Shown here in pieces: positions 1-12,000 of a stretch of 64,000 bases of DNA. This DNA is from Kudoa neothunni (Eukaryota; Cnidaria). The stretch spans positions 15,562,001-15,626,000 of the forward strand of contig OZ199838.1 in assembly GCA_964304625.1 (NCBI GenBank), in the 5' to 3' direction. The notes under the pieces are model-generated. The model saw only the letters and a list, made by a program, of their open reading frames with translations. It was not told the origin of the DNA and made no database searches. The translations under genes were made by a program, and so were the position numbers. Numbering within the stretch: the first letter of the stretch is position 1; each line of letters starts with the position of its first letter.

Positions 1-1731
1 AATCATTTCAATACACCTTGACATAGCCATCCTTCCACTCCATACTTAACAAACATCATTATTTTGATAAAGCGATCCATATTACGCCACCAGATAAAAT
101 ATTTCTTTTAATTCAAGCTGATCTGCAGTTCACGAAGAATGGTAACTATTGACCATAAAACCTAAAGTCGTCATTTTCAATTGGTTCTTATAATCAGTGC
201 TGTTTTTAAATTTATGCTTCGTAATCTGTTCAACGCTCATCAGTTTGTTTAAAATTAGACATATATTAAATTTTAAATTATTTATAAAAATTTAGAATTT
301 TTCAGAGTCTCGAAGGGTGAATCTTTGATAGCATATTTAAATATAGTGCGAGATTTTTAAAAATAGTCTTTCTATTTAATGAGTGAGAAGTTTTCCCAGA
401 GATGGAGATCGGCAGCATTTATGTTCTCAACTAAACTAACATTCTTTTCAGAAAGAAACTTTTGTAATTTTTTTAAAATGCATCATTTTTAATTTTAATC
501 TGAATAATCGGAACACTTAGGGCTGACATTATTTCCACGTGTCCTAACGTCCGCTCGGACACATTATTAAAGTTGGTGCGATTAGCCTTTGTTCTACTCC
601 AAGTTAATGTTGTCCGTTCGCGGAATAAATTTGTCCAACATCGGGAAGTGCGCCACCTTGGATTACACGGATCCGCGTCAATAGTCAGTGTAGAATTTAA
701 CTGCCTTATCATTACATCTGCGCCTAAAATACAACGCGCTCGCTAAGAATAATGTAAAAAAAGCATGTGCCAGTTATTGAATGGTTGTGTAGCTCGTTTT
801 ACGCCACCGTTCGTGTATATCTGTATTTATATGCTTATATATGGAGTCAAAAGGTATTTTTAGTGGTAGTCAAGTTTCAACGGGTAAAGTTTTGGTATAC
901 GATGAAGGTAATGCTTTTCGTAACCGAATTTCGTATTTACCTGTGATTTATACAGGATGCATTTTCACTTTTTAAAAGTCATTGAATTAAAGAATTAATA
1001 CAGAAAAGTATACTGTGGATTATTGTAACATTTTTAATAATGTTTAGATTTTCAAAAATAGATGATAAACCTGGAGAAAAGGGGTCATTCTATATATTCT
1101 GGTAATTTAACACCTGCTGTGTATTTCTCATGATTCGCTTTTAGTAATACCAAGCTTGGATTGTATTCTCAGAAAATTTATACAAGTATTTTATTAATAT
1201 TGGAAGGGCTTCATGTGACGGCTTTTTAAGCAGAAGCAAAAGTTTGTTTAGAATTTCGAGCAAAAATATGTACACTCTTTATTCGGTTTTATTATAAAAA
1301 AATTTAATATTTTGATGGGTCCCATAAAATTGTTCTGTGAGATTGATTATAATGTTAGAATATATTTATAGGTATTTCCATTTTAAGCTTAATTTTCGCT
1401 TTAAATTTTGAGTAAGACTGCCTAAAGAATAATTTAATGTTGGTGAACAAGAACTGTTTATGCTTATTCCTTCATTATCGTCGATGCCTTTGTCAAAGAC
1501 GAAAAATAAACCATTATTTATACCTCTCGAATAAAATTACAAGAGTTAATTTTATTGTCAATTATAAGTTTTCGTAATAGATTCCACAAAAAATTTGAAA
1601 TATACCCATAATAATTTTCACAAATATTTCAAATTTTTTCCATTTTGCATAAATATTTGGATTACATAACACTTAGTTAATATCATATTCCATCAAGCTT
1701 TGAGTTTATCAACAAATGGGTCTAAACCAAA
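1..1731. other. Intergenic, no gene recognised
   Basis: No convincing coding region. The patch at about 481-730 is clearly richer in G and C than its surroundings and has an open minus-strand frame of 79 codons that I do not recognise; it may be a transposon scrap. At 841-960 a plus-strand stretch loosely resembles the start of a FLYWCH zinc finger (STGKVLVYDEG), a domain often carried by MULE transposons, but it breaks off at once. Confidence 0.4.
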
Positions 1732-1950
1732 CTAAAATTGTTCGAATCTATTTTGAAAGTGTATGTGGAACAGTACCGCGATATTAATGGTCATATCGAT
1801 GTTGTATTTCATTGCTTCGTATGCGCTCCAATATTGAATGGGATATTTGGACGAAAGAATAAAATTCTCGTCGAAATAATCAACGAATTCATTGAGTTTC
1901 GCGTTTTGATAGGTTAACGTTTTCGCATTAAATTTTTTAAATTCTTCGAT
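1732..1950 (-). pseudogene. MULE (Mutator-like) transposase C-terminal scrap
   Basis: Read on the minus strand, the stretch gives FVDYFDENFI followed by YPIQYWSAYEAM and a T-N-I-A-x3-H-x2-F pattern. This resembles the end of MULE transposases, where an aromatic D-Y-F block is followed by a W-N-x-Y motif and a T-N-N-x-E-x-W/F-H pattern. Only this tail is visible. The upstream catalytic part and the terminal repeats were not found, so it is a relic. Another reading is a chance AT-rich ORF, but the spacing of the conserved residues argues for MULE. Confidence 0.45.
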
Positions 1951-2088
1951 GACCTTCGCAACAGGGATAAATGATAAGGGCGAAAAACATTTAAATAATA
2001 AGCTAATTTTTGGATTGTTAGTATATATATATACAAGCCCAATTTTTGCAACTTTCATCGCGGACATTGTCCTAAATAAAGTAAACAT

Positions 2089-4080
2089 AAGTATATATTT
2101 GATAATTTTGATGTTATTTAAATTTATTTATTGCCATTTCTTTTCCAAATAAATACTGATGTTTTCAGGAAATTTGACATTCATGTTTTCAATCAGAATA
2201 CAAAGGATTTTGTTATAATCAATCGGGATTTTATTTAATATAAAAATTAAAATTAGTGGGAATACTTTACCATAAATTTTCCCGTGTATTATATAAAGTT
2301 ATATAAAGTTGGTAAAATTGTTTGGATATTACTTTAAATGTCTCGTATGCAATCGAAATCAAGGAATTATTTAGATGCATAATGCAATTTTTAGTCGTAA
2401 ATATAATCATCCTAGACTTATATTGCGAACCAGGGTCATATAAGCAGAACTCTGCATCCGGATGAGTTCTAATTCCTGATTTAGAGAGATTAATGTGTAT
2501 TAATTGAAATATTTTTTTCTTTGATGTTGAATGCTTTTATAAATCGTTTTCTTGGGAATAAGGGGTAAATAATGAATATTCGTTGTGGTAATTACAACAG
2601 ACAAATATTTACCTGTGAAATATTGTGTAGATTGAGATAATGATTTTATTCCGTCAAAAAATACAGCCCTTTTAATGTAATCTTCGTGTACAATATAATT
2701 TTGGTTATCCTGTTAATCATGTGGAGAAGTTTAAAAACCTTCCTTTTTTTAATCGTTGCTTAGAATTCGTCCAATTACATTAGGTTTTCTTTGTCTTTAA
2801 TCTTTTATTCTTTCTTATTAAAGAAATGATCAACTATGAAAAGTTTATACTGCTGCATGTGAGCTCCAAAATGCACGTCTAACAAAATATCTGATTTAAT
2901 TGACTGACGATAGTGATCATAACAGATTTTTTTAAAATATCATATGGATCATTGTGGGGTTATTTTGCGGAAAATTGCTATGGAAATGGGAATCGGAATT
3001 TTTTGTGGGAAATTATGATGTTTTATGTTAAATCACTTTCGCAATTCGAGAAGAGGAGGATTGTCAAAGTTTTATGAGAAAATGAATATTACAATTATGT
3101 TTAATTCATTTCATAAAATCATGATTACAGTTGGTGATTCCGATCTTAAGAGATGTAAATAACAGTTTGTGTGACAAATCAACTGGAATTTCTTAGGTGT
3201 ACTTTATTTTAGACTTTCCAGTTATTTGTTTACATGATTTTTTTTATTTTTTGATCATATTACGTAATATTAGTGAGTTATTTATGTTTTCTCTACGAAA
3301 GAAATAAGAAATACCGGTTATTCACTTTCATCATTGTTATGGGAGATCCAATGCCATTTAGGCCATCATTCAACGTTATTCTTGCCTATTTCAAACAACG
3401 ATTACCCTTTTTGAACAATATAATTTAACGTCTCACTGAGTGTTTTTAAGGATATATACCTTAAATGTTTATAACAATAAAATAAGATATATCGATGTCA
3501 TTGTTTGTACCTTGCTTATGATTTTTTCTCTTAGAAGAAGCTAAGCCCGTTTCATAAGATAAAACTATATCTTTTTTCTTCCTCAAGATGCTATCAATAG
3601 TAGAAATGGAGGGAAGCCTAAATTTACGAATAGTAGTTGTTTTTGAACCTCTTTTAGGTAAATTTTAATAGTAGTTAATAATCTCATATTTTTCATTGAT
3701 GGTTTTTCTATTTTTAAATTTACCAGGCATTACAAAAGTACAAAACAACACGATGACAAATTCATTTATAGTCGAAAAGTTCCGGAAAATCGGTTACCTA
3801 TTGTGTATATATATATATATATATATATTATTAAATAAAAAATTTGTTTAAAAATCTACTTATCCAGGCGAAAAGTATTAGAACATTTTAGATGTAGCTT
3901 AGGCGAACACCCCTCACAATAAGGGATGTTTGATTGTGACACACAAGGCTAACAAGTGGTCTCTTGTTTACATAGAAAACATGGACTACTCCAAAACACA
4001 TTTTCATGGAAATAATTCAGTTGTAATTGAGACCGTTTTCTCATATTTATATCATTTGTGGAGTTGTTTGAATGGGAACA
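2089..4080. other. Intergenic, AT-rich
   Basis: No gene seen. It holds a short TA microsatellite at about 3804-3829 and many small poly-A and poly-T runs. Confidence 0.4.
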
Positions 4081-4379
4081 ATATTGGGCTATCCTACACC
4101 ATCTGGTTCATCATCGGGGGACAAAAACAAGATCGATAGGTCATAAAATATATTAAAATGCATATAAGTACATTATATATTGACACAAAACGCTCATTCC
4201 TCTTGTATGATATCGTCTACTGAATAGAATATCAGACACGTAATGACTAAAGTTTACTTTAGCACTAGTACGCGCGTCGCTATACGCGAAAAAACGAGTT
4301 TTAATAAAAACAAATTTTTGATTATTGAAGCTATAGATTAGTTTTATTTGATTAATGGTTTCTCTAAACACTCTGTTTT

Positions 4380-4860
4380 TTAGTTTTTTTTGAAAATGTA
4401 TTCTGACAAATATGATTTTATCAGATTGGGTTTCTTGTTTCGACTGTTACTAAAACTTCGTTTACAAGTCAGACTTTCATCTATTTGAACAACGATATAA
4501 GGTCCACCAATTTTACTGGAATGTTCAATGGTATGGTTTGAATAAATGTCTCTGATGAAATTCTTCCAATCAACGATTGTTCTAGATGAGACATTTATTT
4601 CTTCCATTAAAAATTCTTACAAAACTCAAATGACTTTGTTCAAAAAATGACCCCCTTTCTAACAGAATGGTTCGTTAAACACTGGTTGCAGTAGGAGTTA
4701 TAGCCATCTATCGAATATGCTTTTCTCGAAAGTGACGCACTTTTCCCACAACATTTAATGTTTCAATTAAGTAGCCAAATATGCATTAGAAAATCGATAC
4801 AGTATTTTTGGTTGAAAGATAATAAATCAATAAAAGAAATATTGACTTCATCTAGATCTA
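4380..4860 (-). pseudogene. Merlin transposase relic B (N-terminal and middle part)
   Basis: The minus strand reads, with several stops, a zinc-ribbon-like part (DGYNSYCNQC, then HSVRKG) followed by an open stretch with TIVDWKNFIRDI and KIGGPYIVVQIDES. The IGGP-x4-VQIDE block is the start of the Merlin catalytic core, including its first acidic residue. The rest of the core is missing: the frame ends after about 75 residues. It differs clearly from relic A next to it, so it belongs to another Merlin subfamily. It lies between A and the left terminal repeat. Confidence 0.65.
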
Positions 4861-4898
4861 TTGATCCTACTTCGGGGAGAGTTATCGTTAAATCCATG

Positions 4899-5674
4899 CT
4901 ACCACCAAAAACCCGCTCTCAATAATGTCCCGAAATTAACCGACATTGGTATCGCCGCGCGCACTACTGCTAAAATAAACTTTAGCCGTACATAATATAT
5001 AATCTGAAGGGTTTCAGGATTTTTGTTTGTTATTTTCCTGTACGTGCGCTTGAAAGCACTCCAAGCCGCCTCAATTATATTAGTATGAACTCCTTGGGGT
5101 GAAAGGAAGTGCCTCTTATGAATGACGGTACCATGAACAAATTCCAAGTCAGCCAAACGATTATAGCCACCCCAACCGTCAGTCCAAATAGTTGTGCTAT
5201 CTTCAACATTGTCTACGATGATTTTTTCTAGCACTCTCCAAGTTCTCACTTTGGAAATCCTTAAAAAACAATTTCCTCCTTCACCGACCCCTCCGATCAC
5301 CCAGTATTGCTGGTTTTTCAGGAATCGGCCGACTCCATATTTTCTCTTACATATGGCGGTTGCGTCGATTTAAACTATTTTTCCGGGACCACCATTCATA
5401 GAAAAGTCATCATTTAAGTTTGATGCCATCAAGTCCCATATAATAATTTTCAATTCATTATTGTCGTGAAGGAACCAATTCCTATTTGAACGTGTAGGTC
5501 ATCGTATGTGTAAGCGGGTTGCTGAATTACAATCACAGTTAACAGAGATATTTTGTATAAAGGGAGGTTTGACATTTCAGAAATATTCCCCTTTCTTAAA
5601 GAATGTTTTTGATTACATACATAACGTTTAAACTGGGAGCCATCACCAGTATCTATCCTGTTGCATAAATACAT
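4899..5674 (-). pseudogene. Merlin transposase relic A
   Basis: Minus strand. The first open part (5674-5450) has a cysteine-bearing ribbon, then LRKGNISEMSNLPLYKI. The middle (about 5450-5300) reads NGGPGKIV, a stop, IDATAICKRKYGVGRFLKNQ. The last part (5300-4899) is the catalytic core: IGGVGEGG, TIWTDGWGGYNRL (second acidic residue), VIHKRHFLSPQGVHTNIIEA and W-S-A-F-K-R. These are the marks of Merlin, the eukaryotic relatives of bacterial IS1595. At least one in-frame stop lies in the core and the N-terminus is damaged, so it is not active. Confidence 0.75.
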
Positions 5675-6292
5675 TCTCTCACTACATGAACATTTTGTGT
5701 ATTCTTGCAGGAGACCAATGCTTTGTACTGTCTTAATGGTATAATGTAGGTCTTCCCTAAAATACGCATAATCCGTAATCGTTATGCTATTTATGTTTTT
5801 CGAGGTTAAACGTTTTCATAAATTTATAGGTGGCGCTAATCTGCTCCCAAGATATACGACATCGCCACCCGATGATTAACTAGATAGTGTAGGATAGCCC
5901 AATATTACGTGTATGTTGAATTAATGTTATTGTAAGGATTTTAAAGTTTCCTACTATTTCCGTGAATAGTTGACACGCATTGGAATTAGGTTAGTGAATA
6001 ATGGCCAATACCATTTTTTTCTTTTTTTGAGTCTGTTGTATGAAATCGAGTTATCAGCGAGATCGACATCATTCATTTGAGTTGTAATCAATGGCAATAT
6101 ATGGCATAGTTATATTAATGTATGTTTTAGAATCTTTTGGGAATCCATTTGGAGAATTTCTCCACACAAGAACCTAAATTCTTTTTTCCAGTCTACAAGT
6201 GTGTTTATGGAGGAAATCCTTGACTCGTATATTATAAATTTATTCCTACATTCGTGAATCCAGTAATAAATAAGTTATAAGATCGTCTAAAA

Positions 6293-6324
<32 letters not shown>
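6293..6324. repeat. (TA)n microsatellite
   Basis: A run of about 15 TA units just downstream of Merlin relic C. Similar TA runs lie at about 3804, 19988 and 42520. Confidence 0.9.
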
Positions 6325-6326
<2 letters not shown>

Positions 6327-6336
6327 GTAGAGTAAA

Positions 6337-6621
6337 TCAAAATACGTTAATTTTTAACTTTGAAAATTCGAAAATAGAATTCTTACACAGAGAAAGAAAT
6401 TTCCGACATTTTTTATTGTTACATCTCCGAGCAACTTTACCTATAATCATTTTTGTTTCTTTCACCAGTTTCACGGTACTGGTTTTACATTTGGTACATA
6501 CATCGATTCTATTTTTTAAAAACTCTATAAGTTTGTCTTTGTTCGAGCACAACTTGTAAATTTTGTTTGTGTTGAAAATTTTTACCATTTCAAGCTTCAA
6601 ACCACGTGAGTTACCAATCAC
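6337..6621 (-). pseudogene. Merlin transposase relic C (N-terminal part)
   Basis: An open minus-strand stretch of 95 codons reads DKLIEFLKNRIDVCTKCKTS, then RRCNNKKCRKFLSLCKNSIFE and F-S-K-L. This is the Merlin N-terminal ribbon, with the C-x2-C / C-x4-C pattern and the conserved R-K-N-S-x-F-E-x-S-K-L turn. Nothing of the DDE core follows. It is a third, separate Merlin relic within 2.5 kb. Confidence 0.6.
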
Positions 6622-7170
6622 GTTACAGTTTGGGTGATTTCTTGTTTCTGAATAGAAACTTTTACATACATATATTATTCCACAATATAATAAATTTGGT
6701 TAAATAATTTGATTTATTTCTCTTTTTGTACTCATTTACTTTTTTCAAATCAATTAGCGAAGACGTTGAAATGTTTTAGACTTTAAATTTGTTCCATATG
6801 TTGATATAAAAATAAGTTTAAATGCTCGTAATCAATTATTAACTATATTATTATAATGAAGTAGCTTTAACTTTGAAATATAAATAATATTATTTCTGTC
6901 GTGCCGTTATCAAATCATATTAATAATCACCTCGAATGTAATTTTCGTAAAATTATGAGATCGGGCTAATATAGCATAAATGTGACGAAATGTATATTAT
7001 AATTAGTTATCTGTGATTTTGTGATATAAATTCTAATAATATACGCATATAAATCTTATATTATTATTGTTGACATGTAACCCTGAAAAAATTATAAAAA
7101 CTAAAGTAGCCGTGCAATTATTGTTTGATGCATAAAAGAATGCGCTAGCTACAGAATATCTGCCAATTTC

Positions 7171-8180
7171 TCACATTAGAGCGAAATTGTTTGACGCATA
7201 CGCAGCGGGGCACCACCAATTCTGATATGGAGGGTATGATTCTGAATGATTGCTGTAGTTTAAGCAGTGTTGGGGCATAATTTCATCTGTCCCTTTCATA
7301 ATGGCTTCAAATAGTTCTTGGTTCGAAGTATTTTTATTACGTACAATTGACTTTAACTGATGAAAATATTCCCCAATTGTGTTCAAGAAGGGACTGTAGC
7401 GTGGTAGGAAGAAGAGTCTGTGACCGTTAGTTTCAATTTGTCGCGTAAGTTGGTCAGTTATGTGGAACCTCACGTTGACCATTACCGAGAGAGCATTGTC
7501 AACTTCGTTTATGTAAGGATCATGAAATAATTTCTCGCGAAATCAAGAGAATATTTCCTGATTTACCGAACCTTTTGCTAGGTGAAATGTCCTTATCTTT
7601 CCTGATAATATTGCGTTCATTAGTGTAACATTTTTTGAACGGATAAATTTCACTTAAAAGTTTGCTCTAGCTCCTAGTGGTGACCTGCCAAAAGACCTTC
7701 ACATGGATAGAGAAATCCCAGATTTGTCAATGTAAACTATGATTGGGTGATTAGGTCTACATTGTGGATATTCCATCACATAACGATATAGCTTTAATTT
7801 ATTTATTAGAATTAAGGTTACTTTTTCTTTTTAATATAACATGTTAATTTCTAGTGATTGTAACAAATGATGTTATTTTAAAATAATAATGGAAGTGAAT
7901 TAGGAAGTTTTTAACTATTTGCTTAGTAACTTGAATATTATGTATTTCTTTGAGTTTTTGTGCAATCATCATATACAAAATTTATAATGAATACTGTATG
8001 CACATCGGATAATTTTGATGGTCGATTACCACCTTCTTATTGATTGAGAAAACACCTTCCTGATGTCGTCTTAAAATTCGTCTAGTCGTTGATTTGTGAA
8101 CACCCATGAACTCAGTTATGTACTCGTTTGTACATTTGTAGGACATTTCACAAGAAATCAAACGAAAATTAATTACTTTT
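7171..8180 (-). pseudogene. IS630/Tc1-like DDE transposase relic
   Basis: Minus strand. Around 8170-8010 lies a helix-turn-helix-like part (EYITEFMGVHKSTTRRILRR). Around 7740 comes HPIIVYIDKSGIS with the first catalytic Asp, then GRSPLGARA and the block ending in VNVRFH, where family members usually have a second catalytic Asp (D-N-V/C-R-F/A-H); here it is Val. The C-terminal part is open for 103 codons: FLPRYSPFLNTIGEYFHQLK holds the region of the third acidic residue. At least three stops interrupt the middle. Terminal repeats were not identified. Confidence 0.7.
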
Positions 8181-8719
8181 TCTAAATTAACAACTTTAAT
8201 TCACATGTCCGTAGGTAATATCACATATTTCCGTTTATTTGTGTTATTTTGATTATGATTGGATAAGGGTGTATTTTGATACAACAATAATGTATTTTTA
8301 ATTAAAAAAATTCATAAAACAATTGATTACATTTTGATATGCACAAGTCATCGATTATGTGCCCAGGATGCATTTTGATTTTGGAATACAGTAAGTACAT
8401 TCTTTTATGTATTTATGTTATGATTATGTCATTCAATTCAATTAAAATTGACTATTTTTACATATTTCGGAAATTACGAACACGTCATCGACCTTATATA
8501 GCCCCTATGTATCGTATCTGTCTATCAAATAACTTTTATAGATTATTCTGCACGTATGAATATGACCTTCCACATGAGCTCTAATGTTTTGCGACTATTT
8601 ATATTTAGTCCAATTTTTATGTATTATTCTCTCCCAAATTAGGTTATAAGAGGATATAAAGTCCGCTCATCATTCATAAATAATGAAACAGTAGAATCAA
8701 GCAAAGCCTTGTTATCATT
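8181..8719. other. Intergenic
   Basis: No gene or repeat recognised. A short open stretch around 8340-8580 on the plus strand shows no family features. Confidence 0.35.
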
Positions 8720-9011
8720 GGTCGAGATGACATTTTAAGAGTTACTGGTATATCTGAGGCAAGTAGACAAATTTCCGAACAATAATATCAACAGACTTAT
8801 CGATTGAATAAATTGTGTCGATGCATTTTTATGTTCTAAATACATTTCATAAAGGTGGAAAACAACGTCGGACAAATCCGTGTCGTAACATCTCAGCGTA
8901 GAGAGCTCGCACGTCATTGAGGGACGTATCGGTAGATTCACCAAAGTGTAGGGAATCATTTGCGATTAAAATTTCCAAAATATAAACTGACAAAAAAAAC
9001 AAAAAAGCAAA
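8720..9011 (-). mobile_element. LINE copy 2, 5' end only
   Basis: On the minus strand this repeats the start of the large LINE next to it: the same leader (T-rich, then GTCAGTTTATATTTTGGAAA) and the same first 45 codons (MIPYTLVNLPIRPS onwards, through the EHKNAS region). Similarity then fades and stops near 8745. It keeps the 5' end and lacks the 3' end, the reverse of ordinary LINE truncation, so it was probably a longer element cut by a later deletion. A 3' half of tRNA-Thr sits immediately upstream of it (9012-9051), exactly as in copy 1. Confidence 0.8.
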
Positions 9012-9051
9012 GGCACAGACAGACGGGATTTGAACCCGTGATCTTCGGTTT
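9012..9051 (-). pseudogene. tRNA-Thr 3' half (target-site copy)
   Basis: The minus strand reads TTAAACCGAAGATCACGGG, the T arm and the acceptor strand of the tRNA-Thr at 14889-14960, but with a 4-base repeat (GTCT) inserted before the acceptor end. It starts in the anticodon loop. No 5' half is present; the sequence upstream is the 3' end of LINE copy 1. It is best read as the target-site duplication left by insertion of copy 1. Confidence 0.8.
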
Positions 9052-12000
9052 AAAATACAACATATCGATCTGTAGATCAAGAAAAATAATTGTTATTATA
9101 TGACTAAAACTGATATTATGTTTTGCAAATTTTGGTGGATTTTGGTAGTTGGATTTTTCTTGCGTTATTGGGGATGAAAATTGCATGGAGTTTGATGGAT
9201 ATTAGGATGGAAAATATGGAAATTAATGCACTCAATGATGGACAACAGCAGACTATACGTGATTATTCCAAACAAGTCTGGAATCCTCAAGCACAGAATG
9301 CGTGATGTCCTTCATGAGGCGTCTTCGGACTTTGGTGTTTTTCAATAGGCAAAACTTGTGAAGGTTCTCCATTGTAGACGGGTGATGACTACCGAGGGCG
9401 CCAAAAATTAGAGAGGAGCGGAGTACACCCCATCCTCTTTCTTCCAGAGCACGTCCCTCGGGAGCATACTTCTCCATTTTGTGGCGAGAAACTTCATTCA
9501 GTCGATCCATTCCATTCTCATAAGTGATACTTACCTCAATTACATGGATCGACAAGGTTTTGTAGTTGATTAATAAGATATCAGGGCGGCGCTTTGAGAT
9601 GTGTTCAGGGAGGGGGAAGGAATGTCCTTTCTCCAGAACCCAGTATTGTTTGGCCTGATTCTTCTTTCCATCGAGTGCCTTTTGGATTTGTTCCGCCACA
9701 AGTTGGACGACGTGGTTATGTCGAAGAGTGCGTAACTTTTCGCCACGTTTGCATCCGCCTATCACATGCCCCAAGGTTTCAACGCCACAGGGACAGTGAC
9801 GGCAGATTGCGTCCGGAGCCATTTTTGCGCGGAACATTTGCGATTTCGTCGATAAGATATTCAGCCGAGCCATAATTGCGAAACGATAGGTGCTCAACTT
9901 GACATCGCACTTACGGAGCCAATTGTTTGAAGGAGAGAACCAACTAAAACAGTCAATACACTTACCTTGTTCGATTTGGTTTTGCCAGCTTTCAAGGTGG
10001 GATTGTTGGATGTGCCAGCGCAAATGGCGAATTCGGGTTGGTTTAATTGATCGTTGTTGGTTGACATTTTGGGGTTTTTTCAAAAATTCATCATCGAGGT
10101 CGAGTAGGATGGAATTGGAGTTGTTCTCATCAATGTGCTCAATGAGTGGGATTTTCATGAATTTACGATGGATTCGAATAGAGGACAATAATGAGCGAAC
10201 GTCGTGAATTTTCCCGAGTTCGGTCTCAAGATTGACATAATCGAGGACAGATTTTGAATTTTTGGTTCTGAAATCGACGATCTTCTGGATGGATTGGGCA
10301 GCAATATGGCGGACTTTATCATCGTTGGAGTTGAGAATATTCAGACCCATTGCGAGACGAAGAGCAGTGTAGTCTTGACGAATACTTCTTAACCCAAGAC
10401 CTCCCAAGAGTATAGGCACATAAAAGAAGTGAAGGGAACTAGTGTGTGGAATGTTAAGCCATTTCCTAACGCATCGAAGAATTAGTTGATCAGTTTTGAT
10501 GATTTGCTTTATTTTTAAACTGTGGTTTCGCAGACTAAACTCTAACGTTGGGTACAAGTAAGTTTTTAAGAGTTCAGTCTTTTGGAATGGCAAAAGTGGG
10601 GAATTGGTTAATTTGATCAATTTAGTTTGGAATTCTTCGAATGGTTTGGGGAGATTTTTGAAGGATTCAAGATTACTCATAACACCCAAGTATTTGTAGT
10701 AATCTGTCAGTGGTAAAATTGGTTTATTATCGACTTTTAATGGGTTTATTCGATCAAGAGAGGGATCATTGATAGTTCGCTTCTTGTTTTTGAATGTGAT
10801 GGTAAATTTTGAGCATTTGGTGTGATTAAGTTCCATTTGTAAATTGGATAGGTAGTTCTTTACTATGTATAGCAAACGGCACATTTCTGATTGGGAATTT
10901 GCAATTAGAACCAAATCATCAGCAAACGCTTGAATACTTATCTTTCCATCGTGTAATTTGTAACCAAATTGTGAGTTATTGATTTTATCCAGTAGTTCAT
11001 CGATGCACATATTGAATAACATGGGAGACAATGGGCAACCTTGTCTAACACCACGTTCATTCATGGGAATTTTAACAGATTGGCCAAGACTATCCGAAAT
11101 GATGTTGTAGCTTTTGGAATAAAGATTGGAGATGAATTGTTGTAGATTTTGTGGAAAGGAGAATTTATTCATAACGTCTTTGATTGCATAGTGAGGCACA
11201 GAGTCGAATGCTTTGGTTAAATCAAGCCAAACTATACATGCATCGTCGCCGTTTCTACGAGATGAGTCCAGGATTTCCTGAAGTACAAATGAATGCTCAG
11301 CACATCCATCGCTTGATGTAAATCCTTTTTGAGAGGGTGAAAGTTCAATGGAGCTTCTGATTTTGTAATTGACCACCGACATAAACAGACGATAAATTGT
11401 TTGAGTTATTGATATTGGTCGGTAAGATAGGGGATCACTGTGTGTTGGATTATCAGATTTGGGTAACAGTACTAGTCTACTTTCCAGCCATTCATTAGGT
11501 GGAGTGTTTGATTGAAGTATTTTGTTGTAGATCGCTGTGAGAATGTAATCAGATTTAGGTAGTACTTTCCAGAAACGCACTGAAATTCCATCAGTTCCGG
11601 CGGTTGTATCGGTTTTTGCTCTATTAAGAGCAACACTGACTTCTTCAGTATTTATAGAAAACACTTCATCATAATCATCCGGGTTATAGTATGGAGTATT
11701 TGCGTTCTTATGTTTTTTGGATAAAGATATAGATTGTTGGGAATTTTGTGAGTCTTGTGATTTTGGTTGGGAGGGTACATTTGGAATATTTGGCCGTCTC
11801 TTCTTTATCTTTTCATTTTGTTTAGGAATTTGAAAGTCAGAATCGACAGATTGTGATGATTGGGTAGGAACCAGGCCCACATTTGGTTTATTGGAGTTTC
11901 TCATAGACGCAGGAGGAGGCAGATTAAACGCATCATAGATTTCCTTTGCTGTAGCAGTACACCACTCGGGCTTTTTCTCAGTTACTTCTCTGAAGCAACG

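Larger units (their letters stand above)
4086..5906 (-). mobile_element. Merlin DNA transposon, degenerate, with inverted ends
   Basis: Imperfect inverted repeats bound the region: GGGCTATCCTACACCATCT at 4086 and the complement of GGGCTATCCTACACTATCT ending at about 5906. The match runs on inward for about 20 more bases (around ATCATCGGG). Inside, on the minus strand, lie two separate transposase relics of the Merlin (IS1595/ISXO2-like DDE) family, so this is either one Merlin that received another or a rearranged pair. A convincing 8-9 bp target duplication could not be fixed because the flanks are AATATT on both sides. The element no longer encodes a full transposase. Confidence 0.7.
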
